From Beijerinckiaceae bacterium (GTDB lineage Bacteria; Pseudomonadota; Alphaproteobacteria; Rhizobiales; Beijerinckiaceae): a DNA stretch of 5,150 nt. The first letter of the stretch is position 1, and every line of letters starts with the position of its first letter. The notes below the pieces were generated by a model, which was given only the letters and a program-made list of their open reading frames with translations, made no database searches and had not been told where the DNA came from. Below, piece after piece: positions 1 to 5,150 of this stretch. The translations under genes were made by a program, and so were the position numbers. The DNA lies in contig DAICZI010000163.1 in the NCBI GenBank assembly GCA_027311205.1, positions 1-5,150 of the forward strand, written 5' to 3'.

Positions 1-56
1 GCCGCGCTGGCGGGAGCGGCGGGCTCCGCGCTCTTGATGCGCGCGGCGTTTTCCAT
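1..56 (-). CDS. 5' end of an unidentified gene after the coiled-coil gene (partial)
   Basis: An ATG at 56 on the minus strand follows the TGA of the coiled-coil gene (62-60) after only three bases and stays open to the window edge. The visible peptide MENAARIKSAEPAAPASA is hydrophilic and rich in Ala and Pro, so it looks like a disordered leader and not a signal peptide or membrane segment. No SD is evident, and translation would rely on coupling to the upstream gene. Eighteen codons are too few to name a product. Tight spacing and an open frame are the only evidence; the start could be chance. Confidence 0.45.
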   Translation of the reverse strand, partial: MENAARIKSAEPAAPASA

Positions 57-59
57 GGG

Positions 60-395
60 TCAGCGGCCGCGCCGCTGCGTCACCATCTGCCCGACGCGCA
101 ATCCAAGCTCGCTGATGGCCGCGGAAATGTTCTCCAGCGCCGTATTGTGCTGGGCTTCGAGCGCCCGCTCGGTCTCGACCAGGCGGCTCTCCAGCATGGC
201 CATCCGCTCCAGCATATCGGCATTGAGCGCATGGATGCGTTCGTTGATCTCGTTATCGCGTTGCTCTGCCGACCGCTTTTCATGGCCAAACAGCAATTCA
301 CGCACCTGCTCGATGGTGTCGGCACTGGTGGTTGCCGGGCCTGTGGTGCTGGCCTCGTGAGCACCGTTGGTTGCGTGCCTTTCAGCTTTACTCAT
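60..395 (-). CDS. Small coiled-coil protein of unknown function
   Basis: A 111-residue hydrophilic protein with a clear SD. Residues 1-27 are rich in Ala, Thr and Ser and are probably disordered. Residues 28-38 read TIEQVRELLFG, a short amphipathic segment. From about 40 to 105 there is an almost uninterrupted charged helix with heptad-like spacing of Leu, Met and Ile (for example INERIHALNADMLERMAMLE, 50-69), which predicts a coiled coil and likely oligomerisation. The C-terminus is basic (QRRGR). There is no signal peptide, membrane segment or cysteine, so it should be cytoplasmic. The LLFG-plus-charged motif before a coiled coil recalls the N-terminal segments (LLLGPEQ-like) of some proteobacterial OmpA-family proteins, but this is a weak resemblance from memory. 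A second frame starts three bases after its stop, so it may be the first gene of a two-gene operon. I do not recognise a family. Confidence 0.8.
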   Translation of the reverse strand: MSKAERHATNGAHEASTTGPATTSADTIEQVRELLFGHEKRSAEQRDNEINERIHALNADMLERMAMLESRLVETERALEAQHNTALENISAAISELGLRVGQMVTQRRGR

Positions 396-402
396 GATGA
401 TT

Positions 403-408
403 TCCCCT
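403..408 (-). promoter_or_regulatory. Ribosome binding site of the coiled-coil gene
   Basis: AGGGGA on the minus strand lies seven bases upstream of the ATG at 395. It is the clearest SD in the window and settles the start of the small gene. Confidence 0.75.
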
Positions 409-429
409 AAGCGACAGCATCATGCCGCA

Positions 430-460
430 ATTATAGTTATTTTGGAAGGGGTCGGCCTTC
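430..460 (-). promoter_or_regulatory. Putative promoter for the coiled-coil gene: perfect -10 box, inverted repeat at -35
   Basis: On the minus strand a perfect TATAAT lies at 435-430, which would put the RNA start near 423 and give a leader of about 28 bases. No good -35 hexamer is found at 16-18 bases spacing (AGGCCG at 458-453). Instead a short inverted repeat, GAAGG (445-449) and CCTTC (456-460), occupies that region. A perfect -10 with no -35 is compatible with an activator-dependent promoter, but the AT-rich run here could also give the box by chance. Confidence 0.45.
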
Positions 461-497
461 ACAATTTGAAGTTGAGCTTAATGGGGACAGGTGAAGA

Positions 498-1370
498 CTA
501 TTCCGGTTCACTGTCATGAAACCGGTTAAAATCGAGGGTCGCCATGTCATCCTCAACGCTGAGAATATCGACAAAATGCTCGCCCCAGCGCACGTCATCA
601 TGGCTGTAAAGCTTGCGAGCATGCACAGTCTGGGCGGAAGTCTCGTCATGGCCCGTCACGGACAGGATCAATTGCGCGTCATCATCGGCGAGATCCTGCG
701 CCGACTTGCCAAACAGCGGGCTTGTGGCATCAATCACATGGAACAGCGCCCAACTCAGCGCAAAAGCCGGATTCTCCGCCCGCAATAAGGTGAGCGGCAC
801 AAAGCCGCGGAAACTCCGCCCTTCAGACGTCTTGTTGCGGCTGAGCAGCCACAGGCTGGCGTGGGCATCGGTGATGTAATTATGGCGTTCATTGGCCATC
901 CGGATGGTCAAGGCAGGCACGCCATCGCGCCGGGCAATGGTGGCAATCTCGCTGAACAATATGCGGGCGCGTGGCCGCGAAAAGCGGGCAAAAATCAGCC
1001 CGGTCATCAACGCTATGAAGAAGATTCCGGTAAAGCTCTCGATGGTTGCAACTATGTGCGCATAGTCGGTTTGCGGGTGCATATCGCCATAGCCGACTGT
1101 CGAGAGTGTCTCGACCGAAAAATAGAACAGGTCGCGCAAGGAGCCAGGCCTGGAATTGGCGATCGGATTTGTTCCCAGGGCATAAATCCCGGCAAACAGG
1201 ATATTCAGCGCAAAGATGATCAGCGCGACCCCGGCAATGAAGCGCGGCCAACTCACCACCATGGCGCGATGGCTGAAATCGCTCCAAGGACGCCGTTGCT
1301 GGCCGACAGTCACAACGCTGCGGCCTGTGGTGAGCCTGACCAGTTGCCTGCGTGGCTTCTTGCTGATCAT
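498..1370 (-). CDS. KirBac-type inward-rectifier potassium channel
   Basis: A 290-residue membrane protein, expected to act as a tetramer. Residues 28-44 (PWSDFSHRA to SWPRF) form the slide helix. Helix 1 covers about 42-65, the pore helix about 77-90, the K+ filter TVGYGD is at 91-96, and helix 2 covers about 104-128. The rest is a cytoplasmic Kir immunoglobulin-like domain, marked by FSRPRARILFS (130-140), HVIDATSPLFG, VTGHDETSAQTVHARK and RWGEHFVDIL. By alignment from memory to KirBac1.1 of Burkholderia, I119 matches the rectification-controller Ile138 and F127 the bundle-crossing Phe146. An apolar residue at the former suggests weak polyamine block. The protein is shorter than KirBac1.1 (333 residues), lacking its C-terminal tail. 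The ATG at 1370 was chosen because it keeps the slide helix and overlaps the MATE stop (ATGA). The open frame extends upstream to 1664, but that part is a shadow of the MATE gene. No convincing intrinsic terminator follows the stop. Confidence 0.95.
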   Translation of the reverse strand: MISKKPRRQLVRLTTGRSVVTVGQQRRPWSDFSHRAMVVSWPRFIAGVALIIFALNILFAGIYALGTNPIANSRPGSLRDLFYFSVETLSTVGYGDMHPQTDYAHIVATIESFTGIFFIALMTGLIFARFSRPRARILFSEIATIARRDGVPALTIRMANERHNYITDAHASLWLLSRNKTSEGRSFRGFVPLTLLRAENPAFALSWALFHVIDATSPLFGKSAQDLADDDAQLILSVTGHDETSAQTVHARKLYSHDDVRWGEHFVDILSVEDDMATLDFNRFHDSEPE

Positions 1371-2749
1371 GCCGGACGACCAAAGAGCCTGGGCGTGGCC
1401 TTGGCCTCGGCGATGCGGTTCAGGACGCCAAAGGCCGAGAGGCTGGCAAAGGCCCCAAAGACGATGGCCGCGACAAGAACGCCAAACATCGCACCCAGCG
1501 CGCCCAGATAATGCGCGCCAATCAGTGCGAAGGGAATGGTGCCCAGAGTCGCGCGGCCCCAGTTGAACAGGGTCGAGCGTATTGGCGCGCCAAGATTGTT
1601 GAACGAGGCATTGGCGACGAACATCGCCCCGAGCCCAATCCAGCCCGGCCCGCTGGCAAAGCAATAGGCCCGCACGATGGCCGCCGAAGTCGGGTCCAGC
1701 CTGAACATGGCAACAATGCCATTGCGCGCCAGCATCAGCACCAGCCAGGTGACGACAACATAGGCGGCGGCCACCACGTAGGAATCGCGCAAGGTGCGTC
1801 GCATGCGCGGATAAAGCCCGGCACCCCAGTTTTGGCCCAGGATCGGCCCCACCGCGCCTGAAAGCGCAAAGAGGCCGCCAAAGGCAATCGGTGTCACCCG
1901 GTCAATCACCGCGCCCGCCGCCACGGCCTCATTGCCATAGGAGGCAATGATACGCGAAAGGAATGCGCTGCCCACCGGCGTTGCCAGATTGGCCAGCACC
2001 GCAGGCCCGGCAATCGCTGCCAGGGGTCTGCCATCAGCCTTCATGTCCCGCCATGTAGGCCACGCCACCAGATCATGCCGACGCACGGCCCCAAGGTAAC
2101 CAACCACCAGGAAGATAACCCGTGAGATCACCGTGGAATAGGCGGCACCCATCACATCGAGATGCAGGCCGAAAATCAGTGCGGGATCAATGAAGGCGGT
2201 AGCAATGCCGCCGCTCAGCGTTACATACATGGCGCGCCGCGCATCGCCCGCCGCCCGCAGCACCGCAGAATAGCCAAGGCCAATGCCGAGCATCACATTG
2301 GCGGGCAAAGTCACCGCGAGCACGCGCGACGCCAGGGCTTTGGCCGGTCCAACCGCATTGAGCGCACCGAGCAAATCATCGCGAAACAGCCACAGGCCGG
2401 CGGCGGTGATCAACGAAATCACGCCAATCCATGCAATGCCTGAGCCCGCGATCCGCCGTGCGCTAGTGCGATCCCCCGCCCCCAGCGCCTTTGACACCAC
2501 AGCCGAGACAGCAATCATCAGCCCGATATTCACGGACATGGCCATGAACCAGATGATCGAAGCAAAGCCGACAGCCGCAATTTTCATCGTGCTGCCAAGC
2601 CAGGACACGTAAAGCAGCGACAGGAGATCAACGAGAAAAATCGCCATCAGGCCAATTGCGCTGGTCAGGCTCATGGTAATGACATGGCGCATGATGTCGC
2701 CTTGCGTGAATTTCGCGGCAGGGCGTGGAGCGGCGGCAACGTCAGTCAT
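1367..2749 (-). CDS. MATE family multidrug/metabolite efflux transporter
   Basis: A 460-residue inner-membrane protein, the usual MATE length, with about twelve hydrophobic segments in two homologous halves. Family features include D41 in the first helix, the loop VSKALGAGD (84-93) with following arginines after helix 2, LRAAGDARRAMYV (164-176), IDPALIFG (187-194), and in the second half GPILGQNWGAG (301-311) and NASFNNLGAP (380-389). MATE proteins export organic cations and other compounds in exchange for Na+ or H+; the substrate and coupling ion cannot be read here. The ATG at 2749 is the first possible start, because an in-frame TGA lies nine bases upstream. It has no SD and sits directly against a tandem repeat. 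M20, at 2692, has a better SD-like AAGGCGA upstream, but it would remove the FTQGDIMRH segment that I recall as conserved in alphaproteobacterial relatives. The stop overlaps the start of the KirBac gene as ATGA, so the two are coupled. The transporter is 101 bases from murU. Confidence 0.93.
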   Translation of the reverse strand: MTDVAAAPRPAAKFTQGDIMRHVITMSLTSAIGLMAIFLVDLLSLLYVSWLGSTMKIAAVGFASIIWFMAMSVNIGLMIAVSAVVSKALGAGDRTSARRIAGSGIAWIGVISLITAAGLWLFRDDLLGALNAVGPAKALASRVLAVTLPANVMLGIGLGYSAVLRAAGDARRAMYVTLSGGIATAFIDPALIFGLHLDVMGAAYSTVISRVIFLVVGYLGAVRRHDLVAWPTWRDMKADGRPLAAIAGPAVLANLATPVGSAFLSRIIASYGNEAVAAGAVIDRVTPIAFGGLFALSGAVGPILGQNWGAGLYPRMRRTLRDSYVVAAAYVVVTWLVLMLARNGIVAMFRLDPTSAAIVRAYCFASGPGWIGLGAMFVANASFNNLGAPIRSTLFNWGRATLGTIPFALIGAHYLGALGAMFGVLVAAIVFGAFASLSAFGVLNRIAEAKATPRLFGRPA

Positions 2750-2783
2750 GGGGACTCAAGGGTTCTGGGGACTCAAGGGTTCT
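2750..2783 (-). repeat. Perfect 17-base tandem duplication abutting the MATE start codon
   Basis: The plus-strand unit GGGGACTCAAGGGTTCT occurs twice without a mismatch, at 2750-2766 and 2767-2783. On the coding strand the second copy ends directly before the ATG at 2749, so the leader immediately upstream of the start is CCCTTGAGTCCCC and has no Shine-Dalgarno match. Each unit holds one GACTC, a GANTC site of the kind methylated by the alphaproteobacterial cell-cycle enzyme CcrM, at 2753-2757 and 2770-2774. An in-frame TGA nine bases upstream of the ATG rules out a longer protein through this repeat. Confidence 0.9.
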
Positions 2784-2823
2784 TGGGTGGCATGGATATG
2801 GCGTGGACAGGGGCGCGATGCAA

Positions 2824-2848
2824 GGCAAGCGCGGCTTGCGAGCTTGCC
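2824..2848 (-). repeat. Overlapping inverted repeats just after murU
   Basis: GGCAAGC (2824-2830) is the reverse complement of GCTTGCC (2842-2848). GCAAGC (2825-2830) also pairs with a nearer GCTTGC (2834-2839), leaving a three-base loop. The two right-hand arms are direct repeats eight bases apart, so two mutually exclusive hairpins are possible. The stem-loop begins two bases after the murU stop codon and may stabilise the murU mRNA end or attenuate read-through into the MATE gene. No U-tract follows, so it is not a standard intrinsic terminator. Confidence 0.4.
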
Positions 2849-2850
2849 GC

Positions 2851-3570
2851 TCACAGAACCGAGCGCGTGATCGCCCGCTCGGCTTCGGCAATAATCCCCG
2901 GCTCACCGACATGCAGCCAGAGCCCGTCAAGGCGCAGGCCAAACAGCCGTTGCTTTTCCGCCGCTTCAAACAGCAGCGGGCTGAGCCGGAACACTTCGCC
3001 GCGCCCGGCAAACAGCGCCGGTTTGATGATCCCGGTGCCCGTATAGGCGAAGGCCGCAATCCGCCCCTCGGGGCGCTTCGTCAGGCGGCCCGCTGAATCA
3101 AGGTCGAAATCACCCTGCCAATCGATACCGACAGCATGGGCAGTCCCTGCCACCAGCAGCAGCGCATCCATCGATTCAGGATCAAACGCCGCGCCAAGCC
3201 GCTGCAGATTATTGCCCGTGCCCTCAATCCAGAAGGCATCGGTATTGCATATCAGAAACGGCGCATCGCCGAGCAGTGGCAGCACTTTGGCAACACCACC
3301 GCCCTGGTCGAGCAAGCGCTCGCGCTCATCAGAGATAATGATGCGCGGCGCGGTTCGATCCTCGAGATGATCGATAATCTGTTGCCCAAGGTGATGCACA
3401 TTGACAATCGCTGTCGCCACCCCCGCCACGGCCAGACTGTCGAGCACATGGTCGAGCAAGGCCTTGCCAGCGACTTTTATCAGCGGTTTAGGGGTTGTCC
3501 GCGTAAGGGGGCGCATGCGGGTGCCGAGCCCTGCGGCAAACACCATGGCGATGGGTGGCAGCGAGGACAT
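2851..3570 (-). CDS. murU: N-acetylmuramate alpha-1-phosphate uridylyltransferase (MurU)
   Basis: A 239-residue sugar-phosphate nucleotidyltransferase. The N-terminus carries the nucleotide-binding signature AAGLGTRMRPLT (12-23), followed by PKPL (27-30) with the catalytic-type lysine K28. Further motifs are VNVHHL (56-61), DQGGGV (88-93) and the metal-binding NTD with D111. These are the MurU hallmarks within the wider GlmU/RfbA-like family, and the length is normal for MurU. The enzyme transfers UMP from UTP to MurNAc-1-phosphate, giving UDP-MurNAc. Together with AmgK it returns recovered cell-wall sugar to the precursor pool and bypasses MurA, the fosfomycin target, as established in Pseudomonas putida. 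The ATG lies six bases after the stop of the kinase fusion, so the two are almost certainly co-transcribed. The SD is weak (a GGAAG about 11 bases upstream), which fits translational coupling. A mannose-1-phosphate or glucose-1-phosphate activity cannot be excluded by motifs alone, but the AmgK neighbour makes MurU the best reading. Confidence 0.9.
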   Translation of the reverse strand: MSSLPPIAMVFAAGLGTRMRPLTRTTPKPLIKVAGKALLDHVLDSLAVAGVATAIVNVHHLGQQIIDHLEDRTAPRIIISDERERLLDQGGGVAKVLPLLGDAPFLICNTDAFWIEGTGNNLQRLGAAFDPESMDALLLVAGTAHAVGIDWQGDFDLDSAGRLTKRPEGRIAAFAYTGTGIIKPALFAGRGEVFRLSPLLFEAAEKQRLFGLRLDGLWLHVGEPGIIAEAERAITRSVL

Positions 3571-3576
3571 TAGCTT

Positions 3577-5121
3577 TCAGTCTTCCGCAAGAACAGAGGG
3601 CAAGTGCGATTGATACCAGTTTCGCACTGGCTCCAGCGCAGAATGTGCCAGATTTTTGCGCAAATAATGCCGGATACGCGGTAAATGCGCCAGATAGGCC
3701 GGCTTGCGATCACGCTTGTCAAGCCTCGCGAAAATCCCCAGCAGCTTGGTGTTGCGCTGCGCCCCCAGAATGGCATAGGCGCGCAAGAACGCGCCGAGAT
3801 CAAAGCCGCTGTCGGCCTCGCGCCGCGCCAGCGCATAGTGACCGAGCAGTTTCAGTTCGTCGGCATCGCTGACGTCAAGGCGTGCGTCCTGGCAGAGCGA
3901 CACTACATCATAGGCCGGATGGGTCAGGACAGCGTCCTGAAAATCAACCAGGCCGACGCGGGCAAGACCAGCCCGCTCCTTCAGCCAGATCAGATTGGGC
4001 GAATGAAAGTCCCGCAAGGCCCAGGTTTTTGGCCAGGCATCATGTCCGCTGAGCGCCTTGCTCCAGGCATCGGCAAAAGCGGCGCAGGCGGAAGCTGGCA
4101 GCACCGTTTTGGCGCAATGGGGCGCATACCAGTTCGCCAAAAGCTCGACTTCAATCAGCATCGCCTGATAATCGAACGGCGGGATCGCATAGTTTGTGCC
4201 ATCGGCCAGCGGCAATTCCGTGGGCAGTTCGCGGCCGTGCAGGTGCGCGAGCACATCCAGGGCTGCGCCATAGCGATCAAGGATCGGTCCCTGCGCCGTG
4301 GCCACGGGCTCTGAGCCCAAATCTTCCAGAATGGCGGTGCCGCTGCTGGCATTGAGCGCATATATTTTCGGCGCGGAGAGCCCCAGCGCGATCAGCCCGC
4401 GATCCAGCGCATCGAAAGCCCGGATGTCAGGCGCAAGGCGGGCTATTTCGCCATAAGGTTTGCCAAATCGCACAATGGGTGCCGCAGCGCGCGGCGGCAT
4501 CACCATCAAGATGGCGCTGCGCCCATCCGCCGACGTCAAGCGCTCAAAACTGCGCGTGGAAGCATCGCCCTGCATGTGGGTCCGCCTGGCTCCCGTAAAG
4601 CCCGCTTCAGCAAACAACTGCTCGAACAACCGAGCCCGCGCCAATCGTGCAGCAAAACGGCCATGGCCGCTGAAGCTGAGCTTGCGGTAGTCCGGGCCGA
4701 TCGAACTATCGCCAGTCAGCGTGATCTCAAGGCGGTGTTCGGACAAATGCGGCCCAGCCCGATCCGGCCATTCAACCAGCACCAAAGCGCCGTCGTCGGC
4801 CTCGTCCCAGCCGATTTCAGCGAGTTCATCAGGGTCCTGGATGCGGAAAAGATCGGCATGAACAATGGGGAAAGCCTTGCCTTCATAGGTCTGCATCAAG
4901 GTAAAGGTCGGGCTTGGAACCTCAAGCTCCGGGTCGCCGGCCAAATGCTGCACCAGGGCACGCGCCAGCGTCGTTTTGCCCGCGCCCAATTCACCCGACA
5001 GTGTCAGCATGTCGCCGGCCGCCAGCCAGCCCGAAAGCCAGGCCGCCACAGACTTCAATTGCGCCTCATTGGCAACGTCAATATGCCAGGCGGCAGTGTC
5101 GGGCCTTGCAGATGGGCTCAT
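3577..5121 (-). CDS. tsaE-amgK: Bifunctional TsaE (tRNA t6A ATPase) / AmgK-type sugar kinase fusion
   Basis: This is a two-domain cytoplasmic protein of 514 residues. Residues 1 to about 145 are TsaE, the P-loop ATPase that works with TsaB, TsaC and TsaD to make N6-threonylcarbamoyladenosine at tRNA position 37. Visible motifs are the Walker A GELGAGKTT (43-51), the VPSPTFTL segment (68-75), HADLFR (88-93) and EWPDR (117-121). Residues from about 150 to 514 are an aminoglycoside-phosphotransferase-like kinase. They show GDAST (185-189), an EDLG hinge (266-269), the catalytic loop LRDFHSPN with D371 and N376, and the metal-binding segment VDFQDA with D393. This half matches AmgK, which phosphorylates MurNAc (and GlcNAc) at the anomeric position. 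MurU, the next enzyme, starts six bases downstream, which supports that role. Each single-domain relative is about 150 or 340 residues, so the fusion looks complete. The ATG at 5121 overlaps the preceding stop. The fold and fusion are secure; the kinase substrate is inferred from motifs and context. Confidence 0.93.
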   Translation of the reverse strand: MSPSARPDTAAWHIDVANEAQLKSVAAWLSGWLAAGDMLTLSGELGAGKTTLARALVQHLAGDPELEVPSPTFTLMQTYEGKAFPIVHADLFRIQDPDELAEIGWDEADDGALVLVEWPDRAGPHLSEHRLEITLTGDSSIGPDYRKLSFSGHGRFAARLARARLFEQLFAEAGFTGARRTHMQGDASTRSFERLTSADGRSAILMVMPPRAAAPIVRFGKPYGEIARLAPDIRAFDALDRGLIALGLSAPKIYALNASSGTAILEDLGSEPVATAQGPILDRYGAALDVLAHLHGRELPTELPLADGTNYAIPPFDYQAMLIEVELLANWYAPHCAKTVLPASACAAFADAWSKALSGHDAWPKTWALRDFHSPNLIWLKERAGLARVGLVDFQDAVLTHPAYDVVSLCQDARLDVSDADELKLLGHYALARREADSGFDLGAFLRAYAILGAQRNTKLLGIFARLDKRDRKPAYLAHLPRIRHYLRKNLAHSALEPVRNWYQSHLPSVLAED

Positions 5122-5150
5122 GCGGGATCCGCTTCCGCACTGGGCGCCGG
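5118..5150 (-). CDS. 3' end of an unidentified upstream gene (partial)
   Basis: The minus strand is open from the window edge to a TGA at 5120-5118, reading ...PAPSAEADPA-stop. The TGA overlaps the ATG of the TsaE-AmgK gene as ATGA, a usual sign of adjacent genes in one operon. Only ten codons are visible and they are low-complexity (Ala, Pro and acidic residues), so no function can be read from them. In related genomes, as I remember them, a PAS-domain sensor histidine kinase often lies at this place; that is an expectation from context and not something seen here. The overlap geometry is the only support, since a ten-codon open frame can occur by chance. Confidence 0.5.
   Translation of the reverse strand, partial: PAPSAEADPA

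Noticed and set aside
457..496. Possible terminator after the channel gene (CTTCAC/GTGAAG arms, and CTTCA/TGAAG at 457-471)
   Set aside because: The stems are only five or six base pairs, one has a 28-base loop, and no T-tract follows on the minus strand.
861..1511. A 216-codon plus-strand open frame
   Set aside because: It is antisense to the channel and MATE genes, has no recognisable motif and no SD, and long antisense frames are common in GC-rich genes.
1371..1664. A 98-residue N-terminal extension of the potassium channel frame, up to an ATG at 1664
   Set aside because: It lies wholly inside the MATE gene in another frame, has a shadow-like composition rich in Arg and Trp, and KirBac proteins begin just before the slide helix, which fits the ATG at 1370.
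2795..2823. Promoter-like pair TTGCAT and CATATC with 17-base spacing upstream of the MATE gene
   Set aside because: Each hexamer matches the consensus at only three of six positions, so I did not list it as a feature; the MATE gene may equally be read through from murU.
2749..2850. The repeats as the edge of an insertion sequence or genomic island
   Set aside because: There are no terminal inverted repeats at both ends of the MATE-Kir block, no transposase or integrase, and the codon use looks like that of the neighbours.
3685..4314. A 209-codon plus-strand open frame
   Set aside because: It mirrors the kinase half of the fusion, which has clear catalytic motifs; the antisense product resembles no family.

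Overview
The window reads as a chromosomal segment of an alphaproteobacterium, most likely in the Hyphomicrobiales (Rhizobiales). The reasons are the GC-rich coding sequence, the TsaE/phosphotransferase fusion followed by a sugar-phosphate nucleotidyltransferase (an arrangement I know from that group), and depletion of GANTC, the CcrM methylation site (8 found by eye in 5150 bases, against roughly 18-20 expected by chance). I cannot name the genus. All supported genes lie on the minus strand, so transcription runs from high to low coordinates.

In transcription order: (1) the last codons of an unidentified upstream gene (5150-5118), which overlap the next start by ATGA. (2) A 514-residue bifunctional protein (5121-3577): an N-terminal TsaE ATPase for the tRNA t6A modification, fused to an APH-like kinase of the AmgK type. 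(3) murU (3570-2851), six bases further on. AmgK and MurU together turn recovered MurNAc into UDP-MurNAc, so this pair forms a peptidoglycan recycling module. (4) A 101-base gap with overlapping inverted repeats and a perfect 17-base tandem duplication that ends right against the next start codon. (5) A MATE-family efflux transporter (2749-1367), coupled by an ATGA overlap to (6) a KirBac-type inward-rectifier potassium channel (1370-498). (7) A short gap (497-396) with a perfect TATAAT -10 box and a Shine-Dalgarno sequence, leading to (8) a 111-residue coiled-coil protein of unknown function (395-60). Three bases after it comes (9) the start of another unidentified frame that runs off the window (56-1).

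The window probably holds three transcriptional blocks: the t6A/MurNAc recycling operon, the MATE-Kir pair (either read through from murU or started in the 101-base gap), and the small coiled-coil operon with its own promoter. In the Hyphomicrobiales gene orders I remember, addB/addA follow murU; here a transport pair stands in that place. I see no clearly new defence or mobile system, no RNA gene, no CRISPR array and no insertion sequence. The points most worth a second look are the GANTC-bearing tandem repeat in place of a normal ribosome binding site, and the tight coupling of a drug/metabolite antiporter with a potassium channel.
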